From: Variovorax sp. J2L1-78
Lineage (GTDB): Bacteria; Pseudomonadota; Gammaproteobacteria; Burkholderiales; Burkholderiaceae_C
Length of the DNA: 64,000 nucleotides
Assembly: GCF_030317205.1 (NCBI RefSeq)
Contig: NZ_JASZYB010000001.1
Span: forward strand, 2,418,001-2,482,000
Direction of reading: 5' to 3'
Positions 25,555-34,547 of this stretch are shown piece after piece. Position 1 is the first letter of the stretch, and the number at the start of each line of letters is the position of its first letter. The notes under the pieces were generated by a model. That model was given only the letters and a program-made list of their open reading frames with translations. It was not told where the DNA came from and did not search any database. Position numbers and translations under genes: made by a program.

Positions 25555-26376
25555 ATGAGCTTCTCGCTGGCCGCCGTCGGCCTGGTGCACCCCAACGGGC
25601 ACCGTGCGCTGCAGGACGTGACGCTGGCGGCGCGCGCGGGTGAAAGGCTCGCGGTCATCGGGCCGTCGGGCGCGGGCAAGACGACGCTGCTGCGCGTGCT
25701 CGGCGCCGCGCTACGGCCGAGCGAGGGCATGGCGACGCTGCTCGACGTGGCGCCGTGGCAGCTCGGCGGGCCGGCGCTGCGCAAGTTGCGCGCGCAGATC
25801 GGCACGGTGCACCAGAGCCCGCCGATCGCGCCGCGGCTGCGCGTGGTGACGGCCGTGCTGTCGGGGCGGCTGGGCGAATGGTCGGCGGTGCGCGCGCTGT
25901 CGTCGCTGCTGCATCCGTCGGACATCGCGGGCGCGCACGAAGCGCTGTCGCGCGTCGCCATGGAAGACCGCCTGTTCGACCGCTGCGACCGCCTCTCGGG
26001 CGGGCAGCTGCAGCGCGTGGGCGTCGCGCGCGCGCTGTACCAGCGGCCGCGCCTGCTGCTGGCCGACGAGCCGGTGTCGGCGCTCGACCCGACGCTGGCC
26101 GACGCCACGCTGCAGCAGTTGGTGGCGCAGAGCGAATCGACCGGCGTGACGCTGGTGGCCTCGCTGCACGCGGTCGACCTGGCGCTGCGCTGGTTTCCGC
26201 GCATCGTCGGCATGCGCGACGGGCAGGTGATGTTCGACGCGCCCGTGGGCGACGTCACGCCGCAGATGTTGACCGCGCTGTATGCGAGCGAAGGCGCGCT
26301 GCCGATGCAGGGCACGCCGGATGCCTTGCCCGTGCGTGCCGCCGCCGTGGCCGTGCCGCGGCCGGACTGCCTGTGA
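25555..26376 (+). CDS. Phosphonate-type ABC ATPase, probably selenium oxyanion uptake
   Basis: 273 residues, PhnC-like. Walker A is [10 protein letters not shown], the Q-loop region is [16 protein letters not shown], the signature is LSGGQLQR, and Walker B is [13 protein letters not shown] followed by [10 protein letters not shown] as the switch region. It starts seven bases after the binding-protein stop, and its last bases overlap the GTG of the next gene. Confidence 0.87.
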   Translation: MSFSLAAVGLVHPNGHRALQDVTLAARAGERLAVIGPSGAGKTTLLRVLGAALRPSEGMATLLDVAPWQLGGPALRKLRAQIGTVHQSPPIAPRLRVVTAVLSGRLGEWSAVRALSSLLHPSDIAGAHEALSRVAMEDRLFDRCDRLSGGQLQRVGVARALYQRPRLLLADEPVSALDPTLADATLQQLVAQSESTGVTLVASLHAVDLALRWFPRIVGMRDGQVMFDAPVGDVTPQMLTALYASEGALPMQGTPDALPVRAAAVAVPRPDCL

Positions 26377-27203
26377 CCCCGGCGATCGCACCGCTGCACG
26401 ACCCAGCCGCACGACGCCGCCTCGTCGGCGGGCTGGCTGCGCTGGTCATCGCCTGGCCGATGCTGAAGCTGGCTGAGTTCAACCCGGCTGCCCTGTTCGC
26501 ATCGGGCAACCTGCAGGTCATCGGCGGCTTCCTCGGCGCCTTCCTGCCGCCCGAAACGGCGCCGGCCTTTCTCGCGATGCTGCTCAAGGCCACGCTCGAA
26601 ACGCTGGCCATGGCCACGGCCGGCACGGCGCTGGCCTTCGTCATCGGCGCGCCGCTAGCCTTCATCACCACGCGGGCGCTGTCGGTGTCGCGCATCGGCC
26701 CGGGGCCGGGCCGCGTTCGGGCGGGCACGGTGCGGCAGGCCGCGCGCAGCGTGCTGATGGTGCTGCGCGCCATCCCCGAGATCGTGTGGGCGCTGATCTT
26801 CGTGCGCGCGCTGGGCCTCGGCCCGGCCGCGGGCGTGCTGGCGCTGGCCATCACCTACGGCGGCATGCTGGGCAAGGTGTACGCCGAGATGCTGGAGTCG
26901 ACCGACACGCGCCCCTCGCGCGCGCTGCTCGAGGCGGGCAGCAGCCGGTTTGCCGCGCTGTGCTACGGGCTGCTGCCCCACTGCGCGCAGGAGCTCGTCT
27001 CGTACACCGTGTACCGCTGGGAATGCGCGGTGCGCGCGTCGGTGGTGATGGGCTTCGTCGGCGCCGGCGGGCTGGGCCAGCTGATGGACCAGTCGATGAA
27101 GATGCTCAACGGCGGCGAGGCCAGCAGCATCCTCTTGGTGTTCCTCGCGCTGGTGCTGCTGGCGGATGCGCTGAGCAATGCGCTGCGGAGGCTGTTGGCA
27201 TGA
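26373..27203 (+). CDS. Phosphonate-type ABC permease, first copy
   Basis: 276-residue PhnE-like inner-membrane permease. Visible helices include [17 protein letters not shown] and [25 protein letters not shown], and the region [44 protein letters not shown] is the PhnE hallmark. The conserved loop [23 protein letters not shown] is also present. The start is the GTG at 26373 that overlaps the upstream TGA (GTGA); the frame is open further upstream only as a shadow of the ATPase gene. Confidence 0.85.
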   Translation: MTPAIAPLHDPAARRRLVGGLAALVIAWPMLKLAEFNPAALFASGNLQVIGGFLGAFLPPETAPAFLAMLLKATLETLAMATAGTALAFVIGAPLAFITTRALSVSRIGPGPGRVRAGTVRQAARSVLMVLRAIPEIVWALIFVRALGLGPAAGVLALAITYGGMLGKVYAEMLESTDTRPSRALLEAGSSRFAALCYGLLPHCAQELVSYTVYRWECAVRASVVMGFVGAGGLGQLMDQSMKMLNGGEASSILLVFLALVLLADALSNALRRLLA

Positions 27204-28006
27204 GCACCGTCCGCGCGCTGCCCACCGCGCCACCGCCCTGCCTGCGCTGCTGGGCCGTGCTCGGCGGCGTGCTGGCGGCTGTGGTCGCGAGCTTCGCCTA
27301 CCTCGCCATCGACTACCGCGCGCTGTTCACGCGCGAGTCGCTGGGGTTCATGGGCACCTTCGTCTCGGAGTTCTTCCCGCCCGACCTGTCGGCCGGCTTC
27401 GTCGCCAAGACCGCGTGGGGCGCGCTGCAGACCTTGGCCGTGTCCGCGCTCGGCACGCTGCTGGCCGTGGCGGCGGGTGCGGTGCTGGCGCTGCCGGCGT
27501 CGGGCCGTGGCGGTGCCGCGGCGCGGCAGGCATCGCGCTTCGTGCTGAACCTGCTGCGCAGCGTGCCCGAGCTGGTCTGGGCCGCGCTGATGGTGCTGGC
27601 CGCGGGCATCGGCCCCTTCGCGGGGGCGCTGGCCTTGGCGCTGCACACCACCGGCGTGCTGGGCCGGCTCTTCGCCGAGAGCCTGGAGAACGCGCCGCGC
27701 GAGCCCGAACAGGCGCTGCGGCACAGCGGTTCGGGCGCGGTCGCGGCCTTTGCCTACGGCAGCCTGCCGCTGGTGCTGCCGCAGTGGCTGGCTTACACGC
27801 TCTACCGTTGGGAAATGAACATCCGCATGGCGGCGGTGCTGGGCTTCGTCGGCGGCGGCGGGCTGGGCCAGCTGCTGTACTTCCACCTGTCGATCTTCCA
27901 GCAGCCGCAGGCCATGACGGTGCTGATCGCCATGTTCGCGCTCGTCATGCTCGTCGACTTCGCCAGCGGCCGGCTGCGGCGCACACTGGGGCCTGCCTAT
28001 GCCTGA
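27200..28006 (+). CDS. Phosphonate-type ABC permease, second copy
   Basis: 268-residue paralogue of the preceding permease, sharing RSVPELVWAALMVLAAGIGPFAGALALALHTTGVLGRLFAE and LYRWEMNIRMAAVLGFVGGGGLGQLL. A tandem pair would form a heterodimeric channel. It overlaps the first permease by ATGA and the next gene, mnmH, by eight bases, so mnmH is part of the same transcript. Confidence 0.87.
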   Translation: MSTVRALPTAPPPCLRCWAVLGGVLAAVVASFAYLAIDYRALFTRESLGFMGTFVSEFFPPDLSAGFVAKTAWGALQTLAVSALGTLLAVAAGAVLALPASGRGGAAARQASRFVLNLLRSVPELVWAALMVLAAGIGPFAGALALALHTTGVLGRLFAESLENAPREPEQALRHSGSGAVAAFAYGSLPLVLPQWLAYTLYRWEMNIRMAAVLGFVGGGGLGQLLYFHLSIFQQPQAMTVLIAMFALVMLVDFASGRLRRTLGPAYA

Positions 28007-29081
28007 AGACAACAACAACCATCGCCGCCAACCGACCCGCGTCACCGACCGGCACGACTTCGACACCATCATCGACGCGCGCTCGCCGTCGGAGTTCGCG
28101 CTCGACCACATTCCGGGCGCCGTCAACTGCCCGGTGCTCGACGACGAGGAGCGCCGCATCGTCGGCACCATCTACAAGCAGACCGGCGCCTTCGAGGCCC
28201 GCCGCGTGGGTGGCGCGATGGTCGCGGCCAACCTCGCGCGCCACCTGCGCGAACAGTGGGCCGACAAGCCGGCCGACTGGCGGCCGATGGTCTATTGCTG
28301 GCGCGGCGGGTTGCGCAGCGGCTCGATGGTCAACTGGATGCGCCTGGTCGGTTGGGACGCGCGCCAGCTCGCGAGCGGCTACAAGGCCTTCCGCCACCAC
28401 GTGCTGGAGATCATCGAGACGGTCGTGCCACGGCTGCAGCTGCTGGTGATCTGCGGCGCCACGGGCAGTGCCAAGACACGGGTGCTCGAAGCGCTGGCCG
28501 CGCGCGGCGAGCAGGTGCTCGACCTGGAACATTGCGCCAGCCACAAGGGCTCGCTGCTGGGTGGCCTGCCCGGCGTGCCGCAGCCCTCGCAGAAGCGCTT
28601 CGAGACGTTGATCGCGACCGTGCTCGAAAACCTCGACCTGTCGCGCCCGCTCTACGTCGAAGGCGAGAGCGCGCGCATCGGCCGCGTCGCGCTGCCGGTG
28701 CCGCTGGTCACGCGCATGCGCGCGGCGCACTGCATCGAAGTCGAGGCAACGCCCGAGGCGCGGCTCGACTACCTGCTGCGCGACTACGCCTACCTGGCCG
28801 ACGACCGCCACGCCCTGGCCGAGACGCTGGGCCGGCTCAAGGAAATGCAGGGCAAGGAAACAGTGCAGCGCTGGCAGGCCTGGGCCGAAGCCGGCAACCT
28901 GCCGCCGCTGTTCGCCGAGCTGATGGCGCTGCATTACGACCCGCACTACGAACGCTCGCAGGCACGCCACTTCGCGGCCTGGCCGCAGCGCGACCGCGTG
29001 ACCGCGCGCGACCTCACACCCGAAGGCATCGACGCGGTGGCCGATGCCATCCGGCAGCAAGCTCAGGCCGCTGGTCGCTGA
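27999..29081 (+). CDS. mnmH: tRNA 2-selenouridine synthase MnmH (SelU/YbbB)
   Basis: 360 residues. The enzyme replaces sulfur by selenium, through a geranylated intermediate, at the wobble uridine of some tRNAs using selenophosphate. The N-terminal rhodanese domain (about 18-135) has the catalytic cysteine in MVYCWRGGLRSGSM. The P-loop domain follows with ICGATGSAKTRVLEAL. Both are diagnostic. It starts inside the end of the permease gene. Together with selD and the importer it makes a self-contained uptake-to-tRNA selenium pathway. Confidence 0.95.
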   Translation: MPEDNNNHRRQPTRVTDRHDFDTIIDARSPSEFALDHIPGAVNCPVLDDEERRIVGTIYKQTGAFEARRVGGAMVAANLARHLREQWADKPADWRPMVYCWRGGLRSGSMVNWMRLVGWDARQLASGYKAFRHHVLEIIETVVPRLQLLVICGATGSAKTRVLEALAARGEQVLDLEHCASHKGSLLGGLPGVPQPSQKRFETLIATVLENLDLSRPLYVEGESARIGRVALPVPLVTRMRAAHCIEVEATPEARLDYLLRDYAYLADDRHALAETLGRLKEMQGKETVQRWQAWAEAGNLPPLFAELMALHYDPHYERSQARHFAAWPQRDRVTARDLTPEGIDAVADAIRQQAQAAGR

Positions 29082-29091
29082 ACCTGGAACG

Positions 29092-31254
29092 TCAAGGCAA
29101 CACCGGGTTGGCCTGCGCACGCTGCACGCGGCGGTCGGCATCGCGCTGAAGCAGGAAGCGCTGCGACACCAGGCTGTTCGCCGCCGCGGTGACTGCCGCG
29201 ACATACCCCGCCTGGTCGGTGTACAGCGACTCGAGCGACGGCCGCGTGTCACCGGCCGCGATGCGTGCGGTCTCGGTCTTGTGGAAGGGCAGGAAGGCGC
29301 CCGACAGGTTCACGAGATCGACGATCCCCGGCGTTGCCACGTAGTTGAACTCCAGGTTGGTGCCCAGCGGCGCCTGCACGTCGACGGCGCGGATGCCGGC
29401 CTTGGTCAGACCGGTGCCCGGGTCCACCTGCGGCACCAGGATCGCGTAGTCGCGCCCCGCGTACGAAGGCGGCACCTGGGTCGGCACGCCCGACTCGTCT
29501 TCCGGGCGGTACTGCGGCCCGTAGTCGAGCAGCGGAAAGCCGTTGTAGCGGGCGAGGTAACTGAATGCCGGGATCGCCGTGGGCGAGCCGCCGGACGGCG
29601 TCCAGCTGAGGCCGGTGATGGTCGGGAAGACGAGCTGGCTGGGCGGCACGAGCGTACCGTCGGCCACCTTGGGCACCTGGCTCGCCGGCGGCGGCACGTC
29701 CTGCGTCACCCAGGCTTCCAGGTTGACGAACAGGGCGCGGAAGGTGTCGGCGGTGTCCACCATGGAACCGGCCGGGTAGACCGTCGCGGCGGGATTGAAG
29801 CCGATGCCGGCCGCGAGCCCGCCGGTGCCCGTGGAGTGTTGCGAACTGGCGTAGTAGTAGATGCGTGCGTTGGCCGGCTGCGTGAGGTCGCTGAAGCCGA
29901 AGGCGTCCGTCAGCACGGGTGAGCCCTGCAGCTGCCAGAACTCGGTGCCCGACAGGCCGAGGAAGAACTTCGGGCAGGTCGCGGTCGCCTCGCAGCGCTT
30001 CATCACGCCGCCCTGGCGCCCCGAGACCGCATCGACATAGTCGGCCGCCAGGCCACGCGGCGCGGTCTGGCCGAACGCGCGATGGTCGGTACGCAGCCCG
30101 CCACCGCCGCCCGGCACGGCGAAGCGGGTGTTGATGTTGGTCTGGCGCGCGGCCACGTGGGCATACACGCCGTCGAAGACCTTGCCGCCGTCGAGTCGCT
30201 GGTTGAAGCCCAGGTGCAGGAAGGTCTTCATCGCGTTGCCGGACTGCGAAGTGCCCTGGCCGATGGCGAACTTGATCTTGCCGGCCAGCGGATTCGGCGT
30301 GCCGGCGGCATCCGCAGCCGCCCCGCGGAAGAAGCTCACCGTGTCGCGCAGGGCCGCCAGGCCGACGCCCATCACCTTCGGGTCCTTGGCGACGTACTGC
30401 AGTTCGTAGAGGCGATTGGGCTGGAAGCCGCCCTTGAGGCAGACGCGCGTGGGATCGGCGGTGCCGGGGAATGGGTTGGCTGCCGCATCGCAGGCGGCGA
30501 ACTTCCAGTCCGACGGTGGAATGGCCACGCGAGGGTCCGTCTCGTTGACGCGCTGCGTCAGCAGATAGCCCGGGCGGGTGTTGTCCAGATCGGCCGGCGC
30601 ATACGGGATCATGCTGCCGTTGAAGACGCCGCCGGGCAGCGCGATCGACGGTGTGGCCGCAGGGGCCAGCAGCTCCGTCGCATAGGGACCGGTGATCGAC
30701 GAGCCGTCCTTGTTGCGGGCGACCGGCACCGTCGCCGTGAGTCGCTGCGGCGAACTCTTGGGCACGTCGCCTTGCCAGGCCGAGAACATCCAGACGTAGC
30801 CGCGTTCGAAGAACTCTGCGTCGCTCGGGTTGGCCGCGAGGTTGGGCATCGTCAGGATGTTGCCGCGGTTGGGCGCGTCGTAGCGCAGCACGCCGTTGGC
30901 CTTGCTCATGTCCTTGGGCTTGAGCATCGTGAAGTCCGCGCTGTACTCGACCATGCCCCGCGCGTTCACCGGTGCCAGCTCGAGGTCCTGGATGATCGCG
31001 TTCTTCGAATTCTTGGGATCGAGTTCGCCGCTGATGGTGCCGCTGACCTGCTCGTAGGCGCCGACGCTTCCGAAGGTGCCGGGGAAGTCGGTGGTCGCGG
31101 TGATCGTCATCTTCAGCTGCGGCGTGACGGACGCTGCGGGCGGCGGGGTCGTCGGTGGCGGCGACGAGGAGCCTCCGCCGCCCCCGCATGCCGAGATGAA
31201 AGCGGCTGCGGATGCCGCAGCAAAGAGCGCCCGCAGGCGCGGTCGAGTGGTCAT
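29092..31254 (-). CDS. Lipoprotein with alpha/beta-hydrolase domain
   Basis: 720 residues. The N-terminus is a lipoprotein signal (LFAAASAAAFISACGGGGG, with a lipobox ending in the cysteine), followed by a low-complexity Ser/Pro linker. The body resembles the large alpha/beta-hydrolase-domain family of secreted esterase-like proteins. A nucleophile-elbow candidate is GQGTSQSGNAMKT (serine in GTSQSG). An aspartate and histidine partner cannot be assigned by eye. It is convergent with mnmH, 10 bases apart, and monocistronic. The substrate is unknown. The ATG at 31254 was chosen because it directly precedes the signal; the frame runs 19 codons further upstream without adding one. Confidence 0.7.
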   Translation of the reverse strand: MTTRPRLRALFAAASAAAFISACGGGGGSSSPPPTTPPPAASVTPQLKMTITATTDFPGTFGSVGAYEQVSGTISGELDPKNSKNAIIQDLELAPVNARGMVEYSADFTMLKPKDMSKANGVLRYDAPNRGNILTMPNLAANPSDAEFFERGYVWMFSAWQGDVPKSSPQRLTATVPVARNKDGSSITGPYATELLAPAATPSIALPGGVFNGSMIPYAPADLDNTRPGYLLTQRVNETDPRVAIPPSDWKFAACDAAANPFPGTADPTRVCLKGGFQPNRLYELQYVAKDPKVMGVGLAALRDTVSFFRGAAADAAGTPNPLAGKIKFAIGQGTSQSGNAMKTFLHLGFNQRLDGGKVFDGVYAHVAARQTNINTRFAVPGGGGGLRTDHRAFGQTAPRGLAADYVDAVSGRQGGVMKRCEATATCPKFFLGLSGTEFWQLQGSPVLTDAFGFSDLTQPANARIYYYASSQHSTGTGGLAAGIGFNPAATVYPAGSMVDTADTFRALFVNLEAWVTQDVPPPASQVPKVADGTLVPPSQLVFPTITGLSWTPSGGSPTAIPAFSYLARYNGFPLLDYGPQYRPEDESGVPTQVPPSYAGRDYAILVPQVDPGTGLTKAGIRAVDVQAPLGTNLEFNYVATPGIVDLVNLSGAFLPFHKTETARIAAGDTRPSLESLYTDQAGYVAAVTAAANSLVSQRFLLQRDADRRVQRAQANPVLP

Positions 31255-31565
31255 GTTGTCTCCGGTCGTTGTGGTGGGTCGTGTCTTGCCCGGGGACAAT
31301 GTAGGACGCACCCAACCATCCGTAAAATCGAAATTTCAGATGGATTGATCCAAAACCCGGATCATCGAGATCGCTGCCTCGACGCGCGCGCCGGTGCATG
31401 CCGACACTGCTGTCAACGAATGCGTTGGACGAGAGAGCACACCGCCACGCTTGACGCAGAACTGACGGAGGACTGCAGTTGCACCTGCGCCCGGACGGGC
31501 GTCAGGTGTCGCTGCTCAGATGCTTCAGGACCACCACCGCACGTTCGGTGGATGGCTAAGCGCTC
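31255..31565. other. Intergenic region upstream of the hydrolase lipoprotein
   Basis: 311 bases holding the promoter side of the minus-strand hydrolase gene and the 3' side of the aldo/keto reductase gene. A GAAATTTC palindrome lies at 31330-31337. No gene or clear terminator is visible. Confidence 0.4.
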
Positions 31566-32576
31566 TCAACGCGGCGCGTCGCCCTTGCGGAACTCGGCGG
31601 TGAGTTCGTCGAGCTTTGTCTTGAGCGCCGGGTCGAGTTTGTACTCGGCCGCGGCCAGCGTGGCGTCGAGCTGATCGGGCCGGCTGGCGCCCAGCAGCGG
31701 TGCGGTGATCAGCGGGTTGGCCATCACCCAGGCCACGGCCAGCGTCGCGAGCGGCACGCCGGCTTCGTCGGCGACCGCATGCAGGCGCTGCACGGCGTCG
31801 AAGCTGCGCTCGTTCCAGTAGCGGTCCTGGTACATCGCGCCGGCGGTGCCGAGGGTGAAGCGGGTGTTGGCCTCGGGCTTGGCGCCCGGCTTGTACTTGC
31901 CGGTCAGCAGGCCGCCGGCCAGCGGGTTGTAGGGGATCACGCCCAGGCCCTCTTCGCCGACCAGCGGCAGCAGTTCGCGCTCGATCTCGCGGAACAGCAG
32001 GCTGTAGCGCGGCTGCACCGACACGAAGCGCGTGAGCCGCAGGAAGTCGGCGCGGCCCAGCGCGCGCGCCAGGCGGTAGGCCAGGAAGTTCGACACGCCG
32101 ATGTAGCGCGCGCGGCCCGACTTGACGATGGTGTCCATCGCCTCGATGGCTTCGTCGAGCGGCGTCTCGCGGTCGTCGCTGTGCAGCTGGTAGAGGTCGA
32201 CGTGGTCGAGCTGCAGGCGTTTGAGCGACGCGTCGATGGCGGCGAGCAGGTGCTTGCGCGACGCGCCCTGGTCCCAGGCGTTCGGGCCCATCTTGCCGAC
32301 CGCCTTGGTCGCGACGATGAAGTCGCCGCGGCGGCTCGCGCCCTGGGCCTTCAGCCAGCGACCGACGATCTCTTCGGTGCGGCCGGCCGTCTCGAGCCCA
32401 CCGCCCAGCGGGTACACGTCGGCGATGTCGAGGAAGTTGATGCCACCGTCGGTGGCCTTGTTCAGGATGGCATGCGAGACCGACTCTTCGGTCTGCAGGC
32501 CGAAGGTCATGGTGCCGAGCGCGAGGCGCGACACGGTGAGGCCGGTGCGGCCGAGGCGGGTGGTGGGGATGCTCAT
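31566..32576 (-). CDS. Aldo/keto reductase
   Basis: 336-residue NADPH-dependent oxidoreductase of the AKR superfamily. The catalytic tetrad is visible: aspartate and tyrosine in FLDIADVYPLGG, lysine in VATKAVGK, histidine in LYQLHSDD. The cofactor-binding segments are RYIGVSNF, VSVQPRYSLLFREIE and the late LGASRPDQLD. The YSLLFREIERELLP segment places it with the broad aldehyde or ketone reductases of the YajO/Tas type. Substrate unknown. The ATG at 32576 fits the family start IPTTRLGRTGLTVSRLALG. Confidence 0.9.
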   Translation of the reverse strand: MSIPTTRLGRTGLTVSRLALGTMTFGLQTEESVSHAILNKATDGGINFLDIADVYPLGGGLETAGRTEEIVGRWLKAQGASRRGDFIVATKAVGKMGPNAWDQGASRKHLLAAIDASLKRLQLDHVDLYQLHSDDRETPLDEAIEAMDTIVKSGRARYIGVSNFLAYRLARALGRADFLRLTRFVSVQPRYSLLFREIERELLPLVGEEGLGVIPYNPLAGGLLTGKYKPGAKPEANTRFTLGTAGAMYQDRYWNERSFDAVQRLHAVADEAGVPLATLAVAWVMANPLITAPLLGASRPDQLDATLAAAEYKLDPALKTKLDELTAEFRKGDAPR

Positions 32577-32654
32577 GCGAAGGACCTTCGGGTGACGGTG
32601 ATCGCCCAGTTTAGGCAATCCATCCCGCCCGTGCGCGCCTCCGGCGCGGCACCC

Positions 32655-33065
32655 TCACTTCTTGGTCGACGGAATGGCCTCGGAGGCCTTCTGGTTGGTG
32701 TTCGGCGGCGACGTCGCTGTCGTGGCCGGCGAATGGGCACCCGCGGCTTCGATCGGCTTTGCGTCGGCCGGCGGCGCATACGCGAACGGGCCGGGGTCGG
32801 TGCACGCCGGCGTGGCCGTGGGCGACGGCACCGGCTTGCCGGCCGAGGCCGCACTTGCGCGGTACTTGGCGGCCACGCGGTCCTGCGCCTGGCACAGCTT
32901 GAGGTTGTCCACCTGCGTGGCCCAGGCGGCCCTGGCGGCGGTTTCGGCCGCCTTGGCCTTGGCTTCGGGGGTCGGGTTCGGTGCGGGCAGCTTGGCGAAG
33001 GCGGCCGGCGCCGCCAGGACCAGGGCCAGCACGGCCGGAGCGAAGGTGTTCATCTGGAAAGTCAT
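32655..33065 (-). CDS. Small periplasmic protein of the formate dehydrogenase operon
   Basis: 136 residues. A signal peptide (TFAPAVLALVLAAPAAFA) is followed by a short charged domain (KAKAAETAARAAWATQVDNLKLCQAQDRVAAKYR) with one cysteine, then a Pro/Thr/Ala-rich tail. I do not recognise a domain. It overlaps the cytochrome b subunit gene by ATGA and is the last gene of the fdh operon. A role in the periplasmic assembly or stability of the enzyme is a guess from position. Confidence 0.7.
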   Translation of the reverse strand: MTFQMNTFAPAVLALVLAAPAAFAKLPAPNPTPEAKAKAAETAARAAWATQVDNLKLCQAQDRVAAKYRASAASAGKPVPSPTATPACTDPGPFAYAPPADAKPIEAAGAHSPATTATSPPNTNQKASEAIPSTKK

Positions 33066-34288
33066 GAGGGGGTTCCTTCGACCGGCACGGTGCGCACCGG
33101 TGTCGTACTGGCGTCGGCCGAGCGCTGCGCCGGGATCTTGCCGGCCACGATGTCGTCGTACCAGAGCTCGTGGTGCTCCTTGGCCCAGGTCTCGTCGACG
33201 TAGCCGGTGCGCATGGCCTTGTAGGCACCCGACATGCCCAGCGTGCCGATGTAGATGTGGCCCATGATCATCGCCATCATGCAGAGCGTGGCCACGGCAT
33301 GGACCATGTGCGCGATCTGCATCTCGCCGCGCGTGTAGACGAAGCCCGGCAGCAACTTGTCGAGGAACAGGCCCGAGCCGATGACGAAGGTGCCCAGGAA
33401 CAGCACGCCGCCCCAGAACACGGCCTTCTCGCCGGCGTTGAAGCGATGCGACGGGACTTCCTTGCCGCCGAACAGGCCGCCGGCGTGGCGCAGCCATTTC
33501 AGGTCGGCCATGGTCGGCCAGTTGCTGCGGATGAAGGTGACGATCATGAAGACCGTGGTCACCACGAACAGCGGGCCGACGAAGTTGTGGATGGTCTTCA
33601 GCGCATAGGTCAGGTAGCCGAAGATCGCGCCGCCGAGGATCGGCAGCAGAAAGAACTTGCCGAAGGCCATCACGATGCCGGAGATGGCCAGCGTGACGAA
33701 GGCGATGGCGTTCGACCAGTGCGTCGCCCGCTCGAAGGGCGTGAAGCGTTCGATCTTGCGGCCGGTCTCGGTGCCGTGCAGCCCGATGGTGCCGCGCGCG
33801 AAATAGAAGATGGCCAGCGCCAGCAGCGTGACGAAGAGCAGCGCCGCGCCGTAGGGAATGATCCAGTTGTTGCGCACCTGCCGCCAGGCTTCGCCCGCGT
33901 TGGTGTAGCGCGAGCCGGGGTACTTCACGAAGGGCTGGATCAGGTTGCCGGCCTCGGGCGCCTCGCTCTTGGGCAGGCTGCTGTAGCCGGTCGTGCCCTG
34001 CCCCACCTGGCGCCACATCGGCGCGTTGTTGCCCGGCTGCACCTTGACGCGTTCGCCGTTGCTCTGGTTCAGGTAGTTGGGGTCGGCGCTGGCCTCGGGC
34101 TTCACGTCGAAGATGTTCTGGCTGCGGATGCCGCCGTTGGCGGGTGCGGCCACGGGTGCCGTCGGTGCGGCGGCCGGCGCCTCGGTCACGGTGCCGCTCA
34201 CGGACGCGCCGGCGGGCTGCGCCGCAACCGTGCCCGCGCCGAGCGCCATCGCCAGAACCAGGGAAGCTGTCGTCAGCACGTGTCTCAT
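33062..34288 (-). CDS. fdoI: Formate dehydrogenase gamma subunit, cytochrome b
   Basis: 408-residue membrane cytochrome that takes electrons from the iron-sulfur subunit to quinone. It has a signal peptide and about 110 extra N-terminal residues before the classic part. Then come four helices: IIPYGAALLFVTLLALAIFYF, ATHWSNAIAFVTLAISGIVMAF, TIHNFVGPLFVVTTVFMIV and AVFWGGVLFLGTFVIGSGLFL, and MVHAVATLCMMAMIMGHIYIG. Histidines in RATHWSN, TIHNF, MVHAV and MGHIY are haem ligand candidates. E. coli FdnI/FdoI are about half this length; the long form with an N-terminal extension is familiar from beta-proteobacteria. Confidence 0.92.
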   Translation of the reverse strand: MRHVLTTASLVLAMALGAGTVAAQPAGASVSGTVTEAPAAAPTAPVAAPANGGIRSQNIFDVKPEASADPNYLNQSNGERVKVQPGNNAPMWRQVGQGTTGYSSLPKSEAPEAGNLIQPFVKYPGSRYTNAGEAWRQVRNNWIIPYGAALLFVTLLALAIFYFARGTIGLHGTETGRKIERFTPFERATHWSNAIAFVTLAISGIVMAFGKFFLLPILGGAIFGYLTYALKTIHNFVGPLFVVTTVFMIVTFIRSNWPTMADLKWLRHAGGLFGGKEVPSHRFNAGEKAVFWGGVLFLGTFVIGSGLFLDKLLPGFVYTRGEMQIAHMVHAVATLCMMAMIMGHIYIGTLGMSGAYKAMRTGYVDETWAKEHHELWYDDIVAGKIPAQRSADASTTPVRTVPVEGTPS

Positions 34289-34298
34289 GCGGCCTCGC

Positions 34299-34547
34299 TC
34301 AGTTCTCTTTGTTGTATTCGTTCTGGCCCAGCATGCGGGTCTTGATCTGCTGTTCCCACGCGGTCTTGTCGCCGACCTTCCAGCCGGAGGCGGTGAAGAC
34401 CGTACCGGTGTTGGCCTGCTCGCCGGTGCCGCTCCAGGGCACGGCATCGAACTTGACGCCCTGGGCGTTGGTCTGCGGCTTCTCGCCACACGCCGCGAGC
34501 AGCGCGCAGCCGGTCAGCGCGATCGCCACGACGCCGGCGCGGCTCAT
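34299..34547 (-). CDS. Small lipoprotein of the formate dehydrogenase operon
   Basis: 82 residues. The N-terminus is a lipoprotein signal (AGVVAIALTGCALLAACGEKP) with cysteine at the lipobox. The rest is a short conserved-looking domain (FDAVPWSGTGEQANTG ... GWKVGDKTAWEQQIKTRMLGQNEYN). It lies between the beta and gamma subunit genes and overlaps the beta gene by ATGA. The position argues for a structural or assembly factor of the membrane-anchored complex. I know no function for it. Confidence 0.8.
   Translation of the reverse strand: MSRAGVVAIALTGCALLAACGEKPQTNAQGVKFDAVPWSGTGEQANTGTVFTASGWKVGDKTAWEQQIKTRMLGQNEYNKEN

Noticed and set aside
24690..28006. Phosphonate uptake operon
   Set aside because: The proteins are PhnDCE-like, but there are no C-P lyase or phosphonatase genes, while selD and mnmH flank the importer; selenium oxyanion uptake explains the context better.
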